64,000 bases of DNA from Rhodococcus sp. UNC23MFCrub1.1 (GCF_000686025.1 NZ_JMLQ01000001.1:868001-932000); one strand, 5' to 3'; counted from the first letter of the stretch, positions 26,967 to 36,413 are shown. Translations and numbers: made by a program. Notes: generated by a model not told the origin, from the sequence alone.

Positions 26967-28118
26967 ATGATCACTGCACCACTCAACGACGACATCGTCC
27001 TCGGTGCAGCCGAGCTCGAACGCGTGGATCGGGGCGTGCGCCCACACCGGCTCCCCCGTGCCGTCCGGCAACGCGATGCGGACCCGCAGCTCGCGATGAT
27101 GGAGGCGCAACCGTCCGGAGTACGTATCGCCGCACGCACGACCGCCGTCCAGATGGTCCTTGAGGTCCACACCACGCGCATGACCTACCGGGGTGTGATG
27201 CGCGACCGGGGCGCCGTCGACGTGGTGGTGAACGACTCGATTCTTCAGTCCCACGTGCTCTCGGGCGGTGACACCGTCGAGATCGATCCGACCACCGGGA
27301 CGAGCACGGTCCACCCGGGAACGACGGAACGCATCACCCTCACCGATCTGCCGGCCGGGGAGAAGACGGTCGAGATCTGGCTCCCCCACAACGAACAGGT
27401 GGATCTGGTCTCGCTGTCCGCTGATGCCGTTCTGCACCCGGCGCCGACGAGCGGACCGAGGTGGCTGCACCACGGCAGCTCGATCAGCCAGGGATCCAAC
27501 GCCGCGAGCCCCACGCGCATCTGGCCTGTCGTCGCGGCCCGTCGTGCCGGCGTTCGGCTGCGCAACCTGGGTTTCGGGGGCAGCGCCTTCGTCGATCCGT
27601 TCATGGCTCGCGTCGTGCGGGACTCCCCCGCGGACGTCATCAGCGTCAAGCTGGGCATCAACGTCGTCAACCTCGATGCAATGCGCCTTCGTTCGTTCGT
27701 TCCCGCAGTTCACGGGTTCCTCGACACCGTCCGCGACGGGCACCCGACCACACCGCTGCTGCTGATCTCGCCGATCCACTGCGCGATCCACGAGAACACT
27801 CCGGGACCCGGGGCGATCGATCCCGACTCGTTCGCCGCCGGCTCCGCGAGATTTCGCGCGACGGGCACGGAGGGCGACATCGCGCTCGGACGCCTGACAC
27901 TTCGCGTGATCCGTGACGCGCTCGCTCAGATCGTCGACAGTCGATCGGACGACCCGAACCTCCACCACCTCGACGGACTGCTGCTCTTCGGCGAGGACGA
28001 CGAACGGCGCCACCCACTTCCGGACAACCTGCATCCCGACACCGACGCCCACGCCGTCATGGGACAGCGTTTCGCGGACATCGCCTTCGGCCCGTCAGGG
28101 CCGTTCGCGCCGGGGTGA
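26967..28118 (+). CDS. SGNH/GDSL-type hydrolase with N-terminal beta domain
   Basis: This 383-residue protein has an N-terminal region of about 160 residues that looks like a beta-sandwich. An SGNH esterase domain follows. Block I is RWLHHGSSISQGSN with the nucleophile Ser. Block II Gly lies in NLGFGGSAF, block III Asn in VKLGINVVN, and block V Asp-x-x-His in PDNLHPDTDAH. The substrate is probably an ester of a small molecule or polymer, and no signal peptide is evident. The gene follows the duplicated 19-bp repeat and probably has its own promoter. Confidence 0.83.
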   Translation: MITAPLNDDIVLGAAELERVDRGVRPHRLPRAVRQRDADPQLAMMEAQPSGVRIAARTTAVQMVLEVHTTRMTYRGVMRDRGAVDVVVNDSILQSHVLSGGDTVEIDPTTGTSTVHPGTTERITLTDLPAGEKTVEIWLPHNEQVDLVSLSADAVLHPAPTSGPRWLHHGSSISQGSNAASPTRIWPVVAARRAGVRLRNLGFGGSAFVDPFMARVVRDSPADVISVKLGINVVNLDAMRLRSFVPAVHGFLDTVRDGHPTTPLLLISPIHCAIHENTPGPGAIDPDSFAAGSARFRATGTEGDIALGRLTLRVIRDALAQIVDSRSDDPNLHHLDGLLLFGEDDERRHPLPDNLHPDTDAHAVMGQRFADIAFGPSGPFAPG

Positions 28119-28255
28119 TCACGGGGCGTGGGCCCGACCGGGGAACGTGAGTGTGACCAGTCGGTGCATTCTCACGGAATGCGCGTGGGGTGGCGAAAAT
28201 GGGGGTAGTCCCGAGTGAAGCGCGGCACCCGCGCACCGAGAGAGGACGACCCTCG

Positions 28256-28930
28256 ATGGTGAGCGCGGGGAACCACGACGGCGGGCTTCGCACGTCGATC
28301 ATCACCGACATCGTGGATGTCTGTGTCGATCTGACGGGCGCCGACGGCGCCGCCCTGGTTCTGGTCCCGCCCGGCGACTGGTCGGTGCAGAATGTCGCGC
28401 ACGTGACAGACACGACGGCGGCCCGCGTCGCACGGGAACTCCAGGCAATCGGGCTCGGTCCGGTCGTCGACGCTCTCGCCGACGGTGCGGTCCACGATGC
28501 CGCGGTGGAGGATTCACTCGATCGCCTGCGGTGGCCGCAGGTGACCGGCGCCCTGAGCGTCCTGGGCGTCGGGTGGCTACGGGTGTTCCCTGTGGGCCCC
28601 CGCGCCCGACCGTCGGGAACCTTGCAACTTCACCGACGCACCTGGAGAGGTCGAGGGTGGTCGACGGAGCTCGACGGCCCTCTCGGCCGACTGGCGCACT
28701 CTCTCGGCACTCTGTGCGCCACCGACTTCGCCGCCGAGAACGGTGCACAGCCCGGCCCCGACACCGACGTGGTGCACACGGCGATCGGAATGATGGCCGC
28801 CAGGCACGAGCTTTCCGTATCCGCCGCATCCGCACTTCTGCGCGCGGTCGCTGATTCTCACGGGCGCTCGTCGGTGGCGCAGGCACGGGTCATCGTCGAT
28901 TCAGTCGGGCGACGGGGAACCGGCACCTGA
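28256..28930 (+). CDS. GAF-ANTAR sensor/RNA-binding regulator
   Basis: This is a roughly 224-residue protein with an N-terminal GAF-like domain (VDVCVDLTGADGAALVLV) and a C-terminal ANTAR domain (AIGMMAARHELSVSAASALL). ANTAR proteins bind paired hairpins in mRNA leaders and prevent termination. GAF-ANTAR proteins are numerous in mycobacteria and rhodococci. The start at 28256 follows GAGAGAGGACGA. A GTG at 28190 would add 22 residues without domain content. No paired ANTAR hairpin was recognised nearby, so its targets are probably elsewhere. Confidence 0.82.
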   Translation: MVSAGNHDGGLRTSIITDIVDVCVDLTGADGAALVLVPPGDWSVQNVAHVTDTTAARVARELQAIGLGPVVDALADGAVHDAAVEDSLDRLRWPQVTGALSVLGVGWLRVFPVGPRARPSGTLQLHRRTWRGRGWSTELDGPLGRLAHSLGTLCATDFAAENGAQPGPDTDVVHTAIGMMAARHELSVSAASALLRAVADSHGRSSVAQARVIVDSVGRRGTGT

Positions 28931-28947
28931 CCTCGTTGATTGCGTCA

Positions 28948-28966
28948 TAAGGGCAGCCTACCCTTA
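28948..28966. promoter_or_regulatory. DtxR/IdeR-like iron box
   Basis: TAAGGGCAGCCTACCCTTA matches 13 of 19 positions of the IdeR consensus TTAGGTTAGGCTAACCTAA and is itself dyad-symmetric at its ends. It lies 10 nt upstream of the siderophore-binding lipoprotein start, where a bound repressor would block transcription under iron sufficiency. Confidence 0.72.
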
Positions 28967-28976
28967 GCATCAAGGC

Positions 28977-30026
28977 ATGATGCGTATTCCCGGCAGCGTT
29001 CCCCGATGGACGAGACGCTCGATCACAGTTCTCATCGCCGCCGTGGCGGTGACCGCGCACCTCGTCGGCTGCAGCTCGTCGGACCCCGCTGACCCCGGTT
29101 CGGCGACGACCGCCGATGCATCGTTCCCGAAGACGTTGCGGCACATGTACGGCGAGACCGTCCTCGACTCGACACCCGCCCGCGTGGCCACCTGGGGTGC
29201 CGGCGCCACGGATGCCGTGCTGGCTCTCGGGGTGATGCCGGTGGCCATGCCGTCGACCACGTACGGCGGCGGTGACGACCTGACGTACCCGTGGGTCGCC
29301 GAGTCGATCGCCCGGAACGGCGGTGAGGCACCGGCTCTCCTGGACGACGTCCTGGGTCCCCTGTCGGTCGAGAAGCTCGTCGCAGCCGACCCCGACGTTC
29401 TGCTGGCACCACATTCCGGCCTCACGCAGAGCGAGTACGACGCGGTCACTTCGGCCGGCATTCCCGTGGTCGCACCGCCGTCCGAGCTCTGGTCGACTCC
29501 GTGGCGAGACACGATCGGTGTCACCGGTGAGGTTCTCGGAAAGAGCGTCGAGGCAACGGAACTCGTGTCAGAACTGGACCAGCAGGTCGTCGATGCCGGC
29601 GCACGACACCCCGAGTTCCGAGACCGAACCATCGCCTACGTGTCCGAGGCGCAGGACGTCTACTACCTCCTGCTTCCCTCGGACCCGCGCGTCGAGCTGC
29701 TCGAGAACCTGGGATTCACGTCCGATCCGTCCGTCACCGAACTGGCGACCGGTGATTCCACGTTCTCGACCGCGGTGTCGTCCGAGGAGATCTCCCGAAT
29801 CGATGCCTCTGTCGTCTTTACACAGGTGGACACGGACGCGGCACTCCGGGAGTTCCTGTCATCCGACGTGTCGCGGCAGATCCCCGCTGTGGCGGCAGGT
29901 GCCGTCGCCGGATTCGTCGGCCAGGAAGCAGGGGCCGCCATCGGCCCGACGGCACTGACGATTCCCTACTTCCTCCCGACTCTCGTCGACGGCTTGGCGA
30001 CGGCGGTCGACGCAACGGAGCAGTGA
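28977..30026 (+). CDS. Iron-siderophore ABC transporter substrate-binding lipoprotein (orphan)
   Basis: This 349-residue protein has a Tat-like or Sec signal (RRSITVLIAAVAVTAHLVGC) ending in a lipobox with Cys near residue 32, then a FecB/FhuD-type two-lobed binding fold. Typical pieces are VATWGAGATDAVLALGV, SVEKLVAADPDVLLAP and GIPVVAPP. It would capture a ferric siderophore at the cell surface. No permease or ATPase gene is adjacent, so it must share a transporter encoded elsewhere. Two ATGs (28977/28980) are equivalent starts. An iron box lies directly upstream. Confidence 0.9.
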   Translation: MMRIPGSVPRWTRRSITVLIAAVAVTAHLVGCSSSDPADPGSATTADASFPKTLRHMYGETVLDSTPARVATWGAGATDAVLALGVMPVAMPSTTYGGGDDLTYPWVAESIARNGGEAPALLDDVLGPLSVEKLVAADPDVLLAPHSGLTQSEYDAVTSAGIPVVAPPSELWSTPWRDTIGVTGEVLGKSVEATELVSELDQQVVDAGARHPEFRDRTIAYVSEAQDVYYLLLPSDPRVELLENLGFTSDPSVTELATGDSTFSTAVSSEEISRIDASVVFTQVDTDAALREFLSSDVSRQIPAVAAGAVAGFVGQEAGAAIGPTALTIPYFLPTLVDGLATAVDATEQ

Positions 30027-30039
30027 CGAACCACGGGAC

Positions 30040-31878
30040 TCACCGGAGCGAATCGACGTCGCGCACCGCACCCTTGTCTGCGGACAGTGCGAGCGCGGCG
30101 TACGCACGGAGCGCGACGCTCACCTCGCGCTGCCTGTGGCGGGGCCGGAAGCCGTCGAGGGCAGAACGCCGTTGCGCGAGCACGCTGTCGGCGACGTCCA
30201 GTGTGATCGAGCGGTGCGGGATGTCGATGGTGATGCTGTCCCCGTCCTCGACCAGAGCGATCACGCCACCCGCGGCCGCCTCCGGAGACACGTGCCCGAT
30301 CGACAGACCCGATGTCCCGCCGGAGAAGCGGCCGTCGGTGATCAGCGCACACGAAGCCCCGAGGCCGCGACCCTTGAGAAATGCTGTCGGATAGAGCATC
30401 TCCTGCATTCCGGGCCCACCGCGCGGACCCTCGTACCGCACGACCAGCACGTCACCGGCCACGATCCGTCCGGACAGGATGGCGTCACATGCGTCCTCCT
30501 GCGACTCCACGACCACGGCCGGGCCGGTGAAGGTGAGGATGGAGTCGTCGACGCCCGCCGTCTTCACCACACACCCGTCGGCGGACAGGTTGCCGCGCAG
30601 AACCGCCAGGCCGCCGTCGGCCGAGTACGCGTGCTCCACATCGCGGATGCATCCGCCGGCGGAGTCGAGATCCAACGTCTCCCAACGCTCGGACTGCGAG
30701 AACGCAGTGGCGGAACGCACGCATCCCGGTGCGGCGTGGAACAACTCGATCGCGGCCTCGTCGGCACACCCGGACCGGACGTCCCACCGGTCGAGCCAGT
30801 CGGCGAGAGACTCCGAATGCACCGTGTGCACGTGATCGTGCAGATGCCCGCCCCTGCGGAGCTCACCGAGAATGGCGGGCACTCCACCGGCGCGGTGCAC
30901 GTCCTCGACGAGGTAGTGCCCGTTGGGTGCCACCTTGCACAGACATGGGACCATCCGCGAACGCTTCTCGATGTCGTCGAGGCTGTAGTCGAGTTCAGCC
31001 TCGCGTGCCGCGGCCAGGAGATGCAGGATCGTGTTCGTCGATCCACCCATCGCGATGTCGAGGGCCATGGCGTTGTCGAACGCAGCGCGTGAGGCGATCT
31101 GCCGAGGAAGGACCGACTCGTCGTCGTGGTCGTACCACCGACGGCACAGATCGACCACGGTGCGCCCGGCATTCTCGTAGAGGTCCCGACGCGCCGTGTG
31201 CGTGGCGAGCGTGGTTCCGTTGCCCGGCAGAGCGAGCCCCAGCGCTTCGGTCAGGCAGTTCATCGAGTTTGCCGTGAACATGCCCGAGCAGCTCCCGCAC
31301 GTGGGGCACGCTGACTCCTCCACGCGTGCCAGGTCCTCGTCCGAGATGTCACCGGCGGCGGCATCGGACATGGCGGACACCAGGGTGAGTCGGGTTCGCA
31401 CGGTGCCGTCGACGAGCACTGCGGTGCCACCCTCCATCGGACCGCCCGAGACGAACACGACCGGGATGTTCAGTCGCAGTGCGGCCATGAGCATCCCGGG
31501 GGTGATCTTGTCACAGTTCGAGATGCACACGAGAGCGTCCGCGCAGTGTGCGTTCACCATGTACTCGACGGAGTCGGCGATGAGATCGCGGGAGGGCAGC
31601 GAGTAGAGCATCCCGCCGTGTCCCATCGCGATGCCGTCGTCGACCGCGATCGTGTTGAACTCGCGCGGAATGCCGCCGGCTGCGGTGATCGCGTCCGAGA
31701 CGATGCGGCCGACCGGCTGGAGATGGGTGTGGCCGGGAACGAACTCGGTGAAGCTGTTCGCGACGGCGATGATCGGCTTACCGAAATCGTCGCCGTTCAC
31801 CCCCGCGGCGCGTAGTAGCGCGCGGGCCCCCGCCATGTTGCGTCCGTGCGTGACGGTTCTCGATCGAAGTGCAGGCAT
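30040..31878 (-). CDS. ilvD: Dihydroxy-acid dehydratase
   Basis: This 612-residue enzyme is full length and close to the E. coli IlvD class. It dehydrates 2,3-dihydroxy-isovalerate and -methylvalerate in branched-chain amino acid synthesis. The Fe-S and substrate motifs are clear: [10 protein letters not shown] with Cys122, [18 protein letters not shown] in the second region, and [12 protein letters not shown]. The C-terminal domain ends with [20 protein letters not shown]. The gene stands alone, not in an ilv operon. It is convergent with the siderophore-binding gene and divergent from an MmyB-like regulator. Confidence 0.96.
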   Translation of the reverse strand: MPALRSRTVTHGRNMAGARALLRAAGVNGDDFGKPIIAVANSFTEFVPGHTHLQPVGRIVSDAITAAGGIPREFNTIAVDDGIAMGHGGMLYSLPSRDLIADSVEYMVNAHCADALVCISNCDKITPGMLMAALRLNIPVVFVSGGPMEGGTAVLVDGTVRTRLTLVSAMSDAAAGDISDEDLARVEESACPTCGSCSGMFTANSMNCLTEALGLALPGNGTTLATHTARRDLYENAGRTVVDLCRRWYDHDDESVLPRQIASRAAFDNAMALDIAMGGSTNTILHLLAAAREAELDYSLDDIEKRSRMVPCLCKVAPNGHYLVEDVHRAGGVPAILGELRRGGHLHDHVHTVHSESLADWLDRWDVRSGCADEAAIELFHAAPGCVRSATAFSQSERWETLDLDSAGGCIRDVEHAYSADGGLAVLRGNLSADGCVVKTAGVDDSILTFTGPAVVVESQEDACDAILSGRIVAGDVLVVRYEGPRGGPGMQEMLYPTAFLKGRGLGASCALITDGRFSGGTSGLSIGHVSPEAAAGGVIALVEDGDSITIDIPHRSITLDVADSVLAQRRSALDGFRPRHRQREVSVALRAYAALALSADKGAVRDVDSLR

Positions 31879-31977
31879 GGGGACGACGATGCCGGTCGAG
31901 TGCCGCCGCAGGAAGACAGCTCCGGTACTGGTATCACCACCACCACCTTCACGCGTGGACGATCGTAGAGTTGCCGT

Positions 31978-32814
31978 GTGACCACCGACCGGGACTTCGC
32001 CGCGCGCCGTGAGCTGGGAGCTTTCCTGCGCGCCCGCCGCTCGGCACTGCCACGGTCGCGGCTCGGGTTGCCGCCCGTTCCGCGGGGCCGGTCGACAGGC
32101 TTACGTAGAGAGGACGTCTCGTCGCTGTCCCATGTCAGCGTCACCTGGTACACCTGGCTCGAACAAGGGCGGGACATCCACCCGTCACGCCAAGTCCTCG
32201 ATGCCGTCGCCGCGACGCTCCACCTCACGCCTGCCGAGCACGATTACGTTCTCGACCTCGCGGGACACCCGCCGACGCCGACCCCGTCGAGCGCGGAGAC
32301 GACGCCTCCGGCCGTGCAACGTCTGCTCGATGCCCTCACCGATTTCCCCGCGTTCGCTCTCCGTCCGGAGTGGACGATCGCCGGATGGAATCGTGCGTAC
32401 CGTGCGTTGTTCCCCCGCATCGAGACCGTGGAGGCGGCGGACCGAAACCTTCTGTGGCTGGTCTTCACCGACCCGTACGTGCGCGAGTTGCTCCCGCACT
32501 GGGAGTCCGACAGCAGACGCTTCCTCGCAGAGTTCCGGGCGGACGGAGGCGCCGCCCTCGGCACTCCCTCCTTCACGGACCTGGTCGATCGGCTCCGCTC
32601 GACGAGTGACACGTTCGCCGACGGGTGGGACAACCGCGACATCGAGGGATTCGCCTCGCGTGAGCGCGTCTTCCGGCACCCTGTCGTCGGAGAGTTGCGC
32701 TTCGAGCACCACCAGTTGGCGCCGACCGATCACAAGGACGTGAACATCGTCGTCTACCTTCCTGTCGCGGGCACCGACACTCGCGAGAAGGTGCAGCGCC
32801 TGATCGGCGAGTGA
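31978..32814 (+). CDS. MmyB-like XRE-family transcriptional regulator
   Basis: This 278-residue protein has an N-terminal helix-turn-helix ([20 protein letters not shown]) and a C-terminal MmyB-like ligand domain with [39 protein letters not shown] and [19 protein letters not shown] start. It is 38 nt upstream of the D-2-hydroxyacid dehydrogenase in the same direction and probably controls it. Control of the divergent ilvD is less likely, because MmyB-like proteins usually pair with small oxidoreductase genes. Confidence 0.88.
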   Translation: MTTDRDFAARRELGAFLRARRSALPRSRLGLPPVPRGRSTGLRREDVSSLSHVSVTWYTWLEQGRDIHPSRQVLDAVAATLHLTPAEHDYVLDLAGHPPTPTPSSAETTPPAVQRLLDALTDFPAFALRPEWTIAGWNRAYRALFPRIETVEAADRNLLWLVFTDPYVRELLPHWESDSRRFLAEFRADGGAALGTPSFTDLVDRLRSTSDTFADGWDNRDIEGFASRERVFRHPVVGELRFEHHQLAPTDHKDVNIVVYLPVAGTDTREKVQRLIGE

Positions 32815-32852
32815 CGCCGATCCGGATCGGCACGGACATGAAAGAGGGACAG

Positions 32853-33812
32853 ATGGCTACCGTCCTCATCACCACCGACTACCTCCACCCCGGCGACGAC
32901 GTCGACACCCTGCTCCGTGCGCACGGTCACGAGACCGTCCACTCCCCCGCCGTCGGGCCCCGCCCCGACGGTGAGATGGCCGCGCTCCTCGCCGCGAGTG
33001 ACGCTGCCATCATCGCCAGCGAACCCGTCACCGCCGCCATGCTGCGCGCGGCCCCGTCCCTCAGCGTGATCGCGCGCAGCGGAGTCGGATACGACTCGGT
33101 CGACATCGAGGCCGCCACCGCTCACGGCGTCCTCGTCTGCAACACCCCCGGAGCCAACCGCCATGCGGTGGCCGAGATGACCCTCGCTCTGCTCCTGATG
33201 TGCGCGAGGCGGATCGGCGAGACCACCGACGGCGTGCGGCACGGAGAGTGGCCACGCCACGACACTCGACAGCTACGGGGCGCGACTCTCGGCATCATCG
33301 GCCTCGGGCCGAGCGGACGGGCCGTCGTGGACCTCGCTCACGCGTTCGGCATGACCGTCCTGATCTCCACCGGCCATCCCGACCCCGCACTCGAGGTCAC
33401 CTACGTCGACAGAACCACTCTGCTCCGCGAGTCCGATTTCGTCAGCCTCCACGCCCGTGCCGGCGGCGCACCCGTCATCGACGCCGCGGCACTGGCCCAG
33501 ATGAAACCCTCTGCCTACCTGGTCAACACGGCCCGCGGATCGATGGTCGACGAGGATGCCCTCGTCGACGCGCTCCGCGACCACACCATCGCGGGAGCGG
33601 CGCTCGACGTCTTCGCCACCGAACCACCGAACCCGGACAACCCGCTCCTGGCCATGCCCACGGTCGTGGCCACCTCACACCTGGCCGGTCAGACCCGCGA
33701 GGCGCGCACCGATGCGGGTACCGCGGCCGCCGAGTCCGTCGTCGCAGCACTGGCCGGTCGGCCGGCCGCGGGTGCGATCAACGAGTCGGCGGTGGCGACG
33801 AGACGACCCTGA
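32853..33812 (+). CDS. D-2-hydroxyacid dehydrogenase family oxidoreductase
   Basis: This 319-residue NAD-dependent enzyme resembles phosphoglycerate/glyoxylate reductases. The cofactor motif is LGIIGLGPSGRAVVDLA. The catalytic Arg lies in VNTARGSMVDEDAL, the Glu in DVFATEPP, and the His in TSHLAGQT. It interconverts a 2-oxoacid and a D-2-hydroxyacid, and the exact substrate is open. The ATG at 32853 has GAGGGA seven bases upstream and gives a standard start. A GTG at 32811 overlapping the regulator gene was rejected. Confidence 0.9.
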   Translation: MATVLITTDYLHPGDDVDTLLRAHGHETVHSPAVGPRPDGEMAALLAASDAAIIASEPVTAAMLRAAPSLSVIARSGVGYDSVDIEAATAHGVLVCNTPGANRHAVAEMTLALLLMCARRIGETTDGVRHGEWPRHDTRQLRGATLGIIGLGPSGRAVVDLAHAFGMTVLISTGHPDPALEVTYVDRTTLLRESDFVSLHARAGGAPVIDAAALAQMKPSAYLVNTARGSMVDEDALVDALRDHTIAGAALDVFATEPPNPDNPLLAMPTVVATSHLAGQTREARTDAGTAAAESVVAALAGRPAAGAINESAVATRRP

Positions 33813-33864
33813 GCCGCCGCCGGACGGGGCCCCTGGACCATACAGGAGTACCCCCCGGTCGGCG

Positions 33865-34818
33865 TCAGGTCGACGAGCTCGTGCGGTCGACGGCGTCCGC
33901 AAGGCGGTCGAGCCAGTCCGCGTACTCGGTATAGGTGGTGGGACGCTTGTCGTCCCAGTCCAGAACATGGCCCGAGGTGACCGCAGGAATGGAACCGTAG
34001 ACGGGTGAGGCGTCCAGCATCTCGCGGCTCGCGGGGTACTCGAGAACGATGTCGGCAGGGTACTGAGCCACGTTCTCCCAGCTCACCGTCGCCCACGGTC
34101 CGTCGAATCCCGGACCCGCGAGACCCACGCCGAGGTCCGAGAGCAGTCCCAGCACCGACAACTGTTCCGTTCCGATGTACACGGCGTCGGCGGCCGCGTT
34201 GACGGGCAGCACCGTCACGCCGGGACTCGCGGCGACAGCATCGCGCACCCGCTGTTTCGCCGCGTCGTAGTCCGCACGGTCGGATGCGATCTCCGGGGAG
34301 TCCACGTCGGCGCCCAGTGATGCTGCGAGCGAACGGTATTGATCCAGCGTTCCGTCGAGCGACGAGGACGGGTCGATGCCAAGGAAGGGAGCGACGACGT
34401 TGATCTGCTCGGCCTGCGCTGCCTCCCACCAGATCCAGGACGTGGGATCGGTCTCGGCGGAATAGCCGACGACGAGGTCGGCGCCCATAGTCGCCGCCAC
34501 CTCCGTCTCGAACACCGCATCCGTACCCACGACGGTCATGGAATCGAGGTCCGCGTCACCGAGACCCAGCCCGTTGGTGATGCCGTAGCCGTAGACCCCG
34601 GCAGGGCGAACACCGTAGTCCCACAGTGCGGCAGCCGAGTACGCGTCGACAACCACCGTGTCCGGCGGTGCGTCCAGCGACACGGTGTTGCCGAAGGCAG
34701 TGGTGTGAGACCACCCTTCCCCACCGGAACTGCTCCCGGACTCGGTGGAACACCCGGCGACAGCCAGCGCGAGGGCAGCGAGGAGAGCGCCGGCGCGCCC
34801 GGCGGAGATGGTCGACAT
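33865..34818 (-). CDS. Iron-siderophore ABC transporter substrate-binding lipoprotein (second orphan)
   Basis: This 317-residue lipoprotein has the signal MSTISAGRAGALLAALALAV and a lipobox ending in Cys23. Its FecB-type fold is visible in VVVDAYSAAALWDYGVRPAG, ATMGADLVVGYSAETDP and ADIVLEYPA. Tryptophans in SWIWWEAA may face the ligand. Like the other binding protein in this window, it has no transporter genes beside it. A good iron box lies 10 nt upstream, so it is expected to be made only under iron limitation. Confidence 0.88.
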   Translation of the reverse strand: MSTISAGRAGALLAALALAVAGCSTESGSSSGGEGWSHTTAFGNTVSLDAPPDTVVVDAYSAAALWDYGVRPAGVYGYGITNGLGLGDADLDSMTVVGTDAVFETEVAATMGADLVVGYSAETDPTSWIWWEAAQAEQINVVAPFLGIDPSSSLDGTLDQYRSLAASLGADVDSPEIASDRADYDAAKQRVRDAVAASPGVTVLPVNAAADAVYIGTEQLSVLGLLSDLGVGLAGPGFDGPWATVSWENVAQYPADIVLEYPASREMLDASPVYGSIPAVTSGHVLDWDDKRPTTYTEYADWLDRLADAVDRTSSST

Positions 34819-34827
34819 GTCCGAATG

Positions 34828-34846
34828 TTAGCGCAGGCTTACCTCA
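34828..34846. promoter_or_regulatory. DtxR/IdeR-like iron box
   Basis: TTAGCGCAGGCTTACCTCA matches 14 of 19 positions of the IdeR consensus. It is 10 nt upstream of the minus-strand siderophore-binding gene. A small dyad (CTCACT-TC-AGTGAG, 34843-34856) overlaps its right end. Confidence 0.78.
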
Positions 34847-34856
34847 CTTCAGTGAG

Positions 34857-35069
34857 TCACCGTCTGCGTGAACGGCGGGCGCCTCCGAGATTGACGACCA
34901 GCGCAACGAGCGCCAGCACTACCGCCACGACCCACCCATCCGGGTCCACCGCGTGGACGAGGATAACGGCACCGAGAACGACGAGCGCAGCAAGCGCGAC
35001 CACCCCGAGCCCGGGGCCGCCGAGCGCTGTGCGGGTGCGACGGTCCAGAGCGCCGAGTCGTGTCCTCAC
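34857..35069 (-). CDS. Small two-helix membrane protein, unknown
   Basis: This is a 70-residue frame with a basic N-terminus, two hydrophobic segments (GVVALAALVVLGAVILV and WVVAVVLALVALVVNLGG) separated by a short DPDGW turn, and an Arg-rich C-terminus. That is a coherent small membrane protein topology. GTG start. No family was recognised. Its stop codon is 10 nt from the iron box of the next gene, so that promoter would lie right behind it. Confidence 0.55.
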   Translation of the reverse strand: MRTRLGALDRRTRTALGGPGLGVVALAALVVLGAVILVHAVDPDGWVVAVVLALVALVVNLGGARRSRRR

Positions 35070-35145
35070 ACGTCGACCCTACGACGTCGAGTCCACCGCT
35101 CCGGATCGCGTCGATCCCGTTCGCGGAGGTTCCAGAGTGCGGATC

Positions 35146-35382
35146 TCAGGCCAGCGCGAACCGGGTGCGCAAATTCTGCGTCTGCCGGTGCAGCTCTCGC
35201 AGAGTCCGCTTGTGTGTCGCGGCCTGCTGCTCGTGCCACGTACCGGTGGGCGCGTTCCCCCTGGCCCGAGCTTCTGCGGCGAGCCGACGCGCGTCCTCGA
35301 GTTGAACCGATACGGTCGCGATCTCGTCGTCCAGCGCCGCGAGAAACACCCGCGCCTGCGCCACGTCCGAATCGTCCGCCAC
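35146..35382 (-). CDS. Small charged helical protein, unknown
   Basis: This is a 78-residue frame (GTG start) that is almost entirely alpha-helical in character, with heptad-like spacing over LAALDDEIATVSVQLEDARR and a second basic helix THKRTLRELHRQTQNLRTR. It may be a coiled-coil protein. It has no recognised family. It is transcribed in the same direction as the small membrane protein 76 nt downstream, and the two may form a unit. Confidence 0.5.
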   Translation of the reverse strand: MADDSDVAQARVFLAALDDEIATVSVQLEDARRLAAEARARGNAPTGTWHEQQAATHKRTLRELHRQTQNLRTRFALA

Positions 35383-35481
35383 CCCGGTTCGCCTCCATCG
35401 TCATCGACCGTGCCGGTCCAGTCATTCACGATAGCGAGCCGACCCTGCTGCCACACCCCTCACAACTCCCGTGTGGCGGAC

Positions 35482-35528
35482 GATCCGGTGCAGTGAACCG
35501 TGTACAGCACGGTCAGCTGCACCGGATC
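35482..35528. repeat. 21-bp near-perfect inverted repeat between divergent genes
   Basis: Arms 35482-35502 and 35508-35528 match at 18 of 21 positions: 12 bp perfect outside, a 3-nt internal mismatch, then 6 bp perfect around a 5-nt loop. It lies between the leftward helical protein gene and the rightward VOC gene, not at a gene end. Confidence 0.7.
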
Positions 35529-35608
35529 ACGCACAGCGGGCGCGTGGTCGATGAGTTCCCGACCTCGCGCCGGTCCACATCAGTGACATCCGACGAGAGG
35601 ACGAGCCC

Positions 35609-35959
35609 ATGATCGACCACGTACTGACCGTCGTACCCGTGCGCGACATCGATGTCGCACGCGAGTGGTACACGCGCCTGCTGGGACGCGAACCCGACAA
35701 CAACCCCATGCCGGGTCTGATCGAGTGGCAGATCGTGCCGGGGGCGTGGATGCAGGTGTTCCTCGATGCCGACCGGGCCGGCGGGACGCGGTCGAACCTC
35801 GCCGTCGACGACCTCGACGCTCACACCACCGAGCTCGCGGGCCGCGGACTCGCCGTCGGCGACACCACGGACGCCACCCACGGAGTTCGGCTCGCGCCGA
35901 TCACCGATCCCGACGGCAACGTCATCACCCTGATAGGCGGTTTCCGAACGGTGTACTGA
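35609..35959 (+). CDS. VOC-family (glyoxalase-like) protein
   Basis: This 116-residue protein is a single VOC domain. It starts MIDHVLTVVPVRDIDVAREW and ends ITDPDGNVITLIGGF. The first metal position His4 is retained, but the last-strand Glu is replaced by Thr, so a metal-dependent activity is doubtful. The ATG at 35609 follows GACGAGAGGACGAG. The adjacent gene on the opposite strand appears frame-disrupted at its 3' end and therefore overlaps this one. Confidence 0.83.
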   Translation: MIDHVLTVVPVRDIDVAREWYTRLLGREPDNNPMPGLIEWQIVPGAWMQVFLDADRAGGTRSNLAVDDLDAHTTELAGRGLAVGDTTDATHGVRLAPITDPDGNVITLIGGFRTVY

Positions 35960-36413
35960 CCGACCCGACGATCGCGACGAACGTGTGCAGCCGAGTCACA
36001 CGATGCGATCGAGAGTCAGAGTCATCCACGGTGCCCCACGCCCCGTCGTCCACACGTTCCCACTCGGCACGCATTCGTTCGGTACCGGCGCGGGGGTCCA
36101 GCCGGGTCCGCACGTTGTCGCCCTCGAGCAGAAGTGTGGTGTCGTCCTGCAAGGTCAACCGCATGAGCGTCGGTTGCGCGGCGCTGTCGAACGCGTACAT
36201 GGCCCACCCACCCGAAGAGTGCTCTCCACCGATCAGCTCGTGTGCGACGACGTGGTCGGTGCCCATGACGACGTCGACGTCGTGGGCGATCCAGGATTCG
36301 CCAGGCAGTCTTCGATAGGTGCCGGTGCCGACGACGGTGACACCGTCTCCGACAACTTGCCCGGTCGTGTTCCAGGTCGCCAGAATGGGGAGCAACGGTC
36401 CGAGTGCATTCAC
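35925..36413 (-). CDS. DUF1579-like protein with probable C-terminal frameshift
   Basis: The 162-residue frame starts LGPLLPILATWNTTGQVVGD and contains GTYRRLPGESWIAHDVDVVM, typical of small lipocalin-like DUF1579/SRPBCC-type proteins that often accompany AraC regulators. After about residue 125 the sequence becomes atypical (GTVDDSDSRSHRV...) and runs 35 nt into the convergent VOC gene. The adjacent frame at the same place reads WMTLTLDRIV and stops at 35996, which would give a natural ending and no overlap. One base gained or lost in the G-rich stretch near 36035-36050 explains this. The GTG start overlaps the AraC stop codon. Confidence 0.65.
   Translation of the reverse strand: MNALGPLLPILATWNTTGQVVGDGVTVVGTGTYRRLPGESWIAHDVDVVMGTDHVVAHELIGGEHSSGGWAMYAFDSAAQPTLMRLTLQDDTTLLLEGDNVRTRLDPRAGTERMRAEWERVDDGAWGTVDDSDSRSHRVTRLHTFVAIVGSVSTPFGNRLSG

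Noticed and set aside
33848-33860. TACCCCCC sequence resembling a CsoR half-box
   Set aside because: There is no matching inverted arm, and it lies behind a gene end with no metal-related neighbour.
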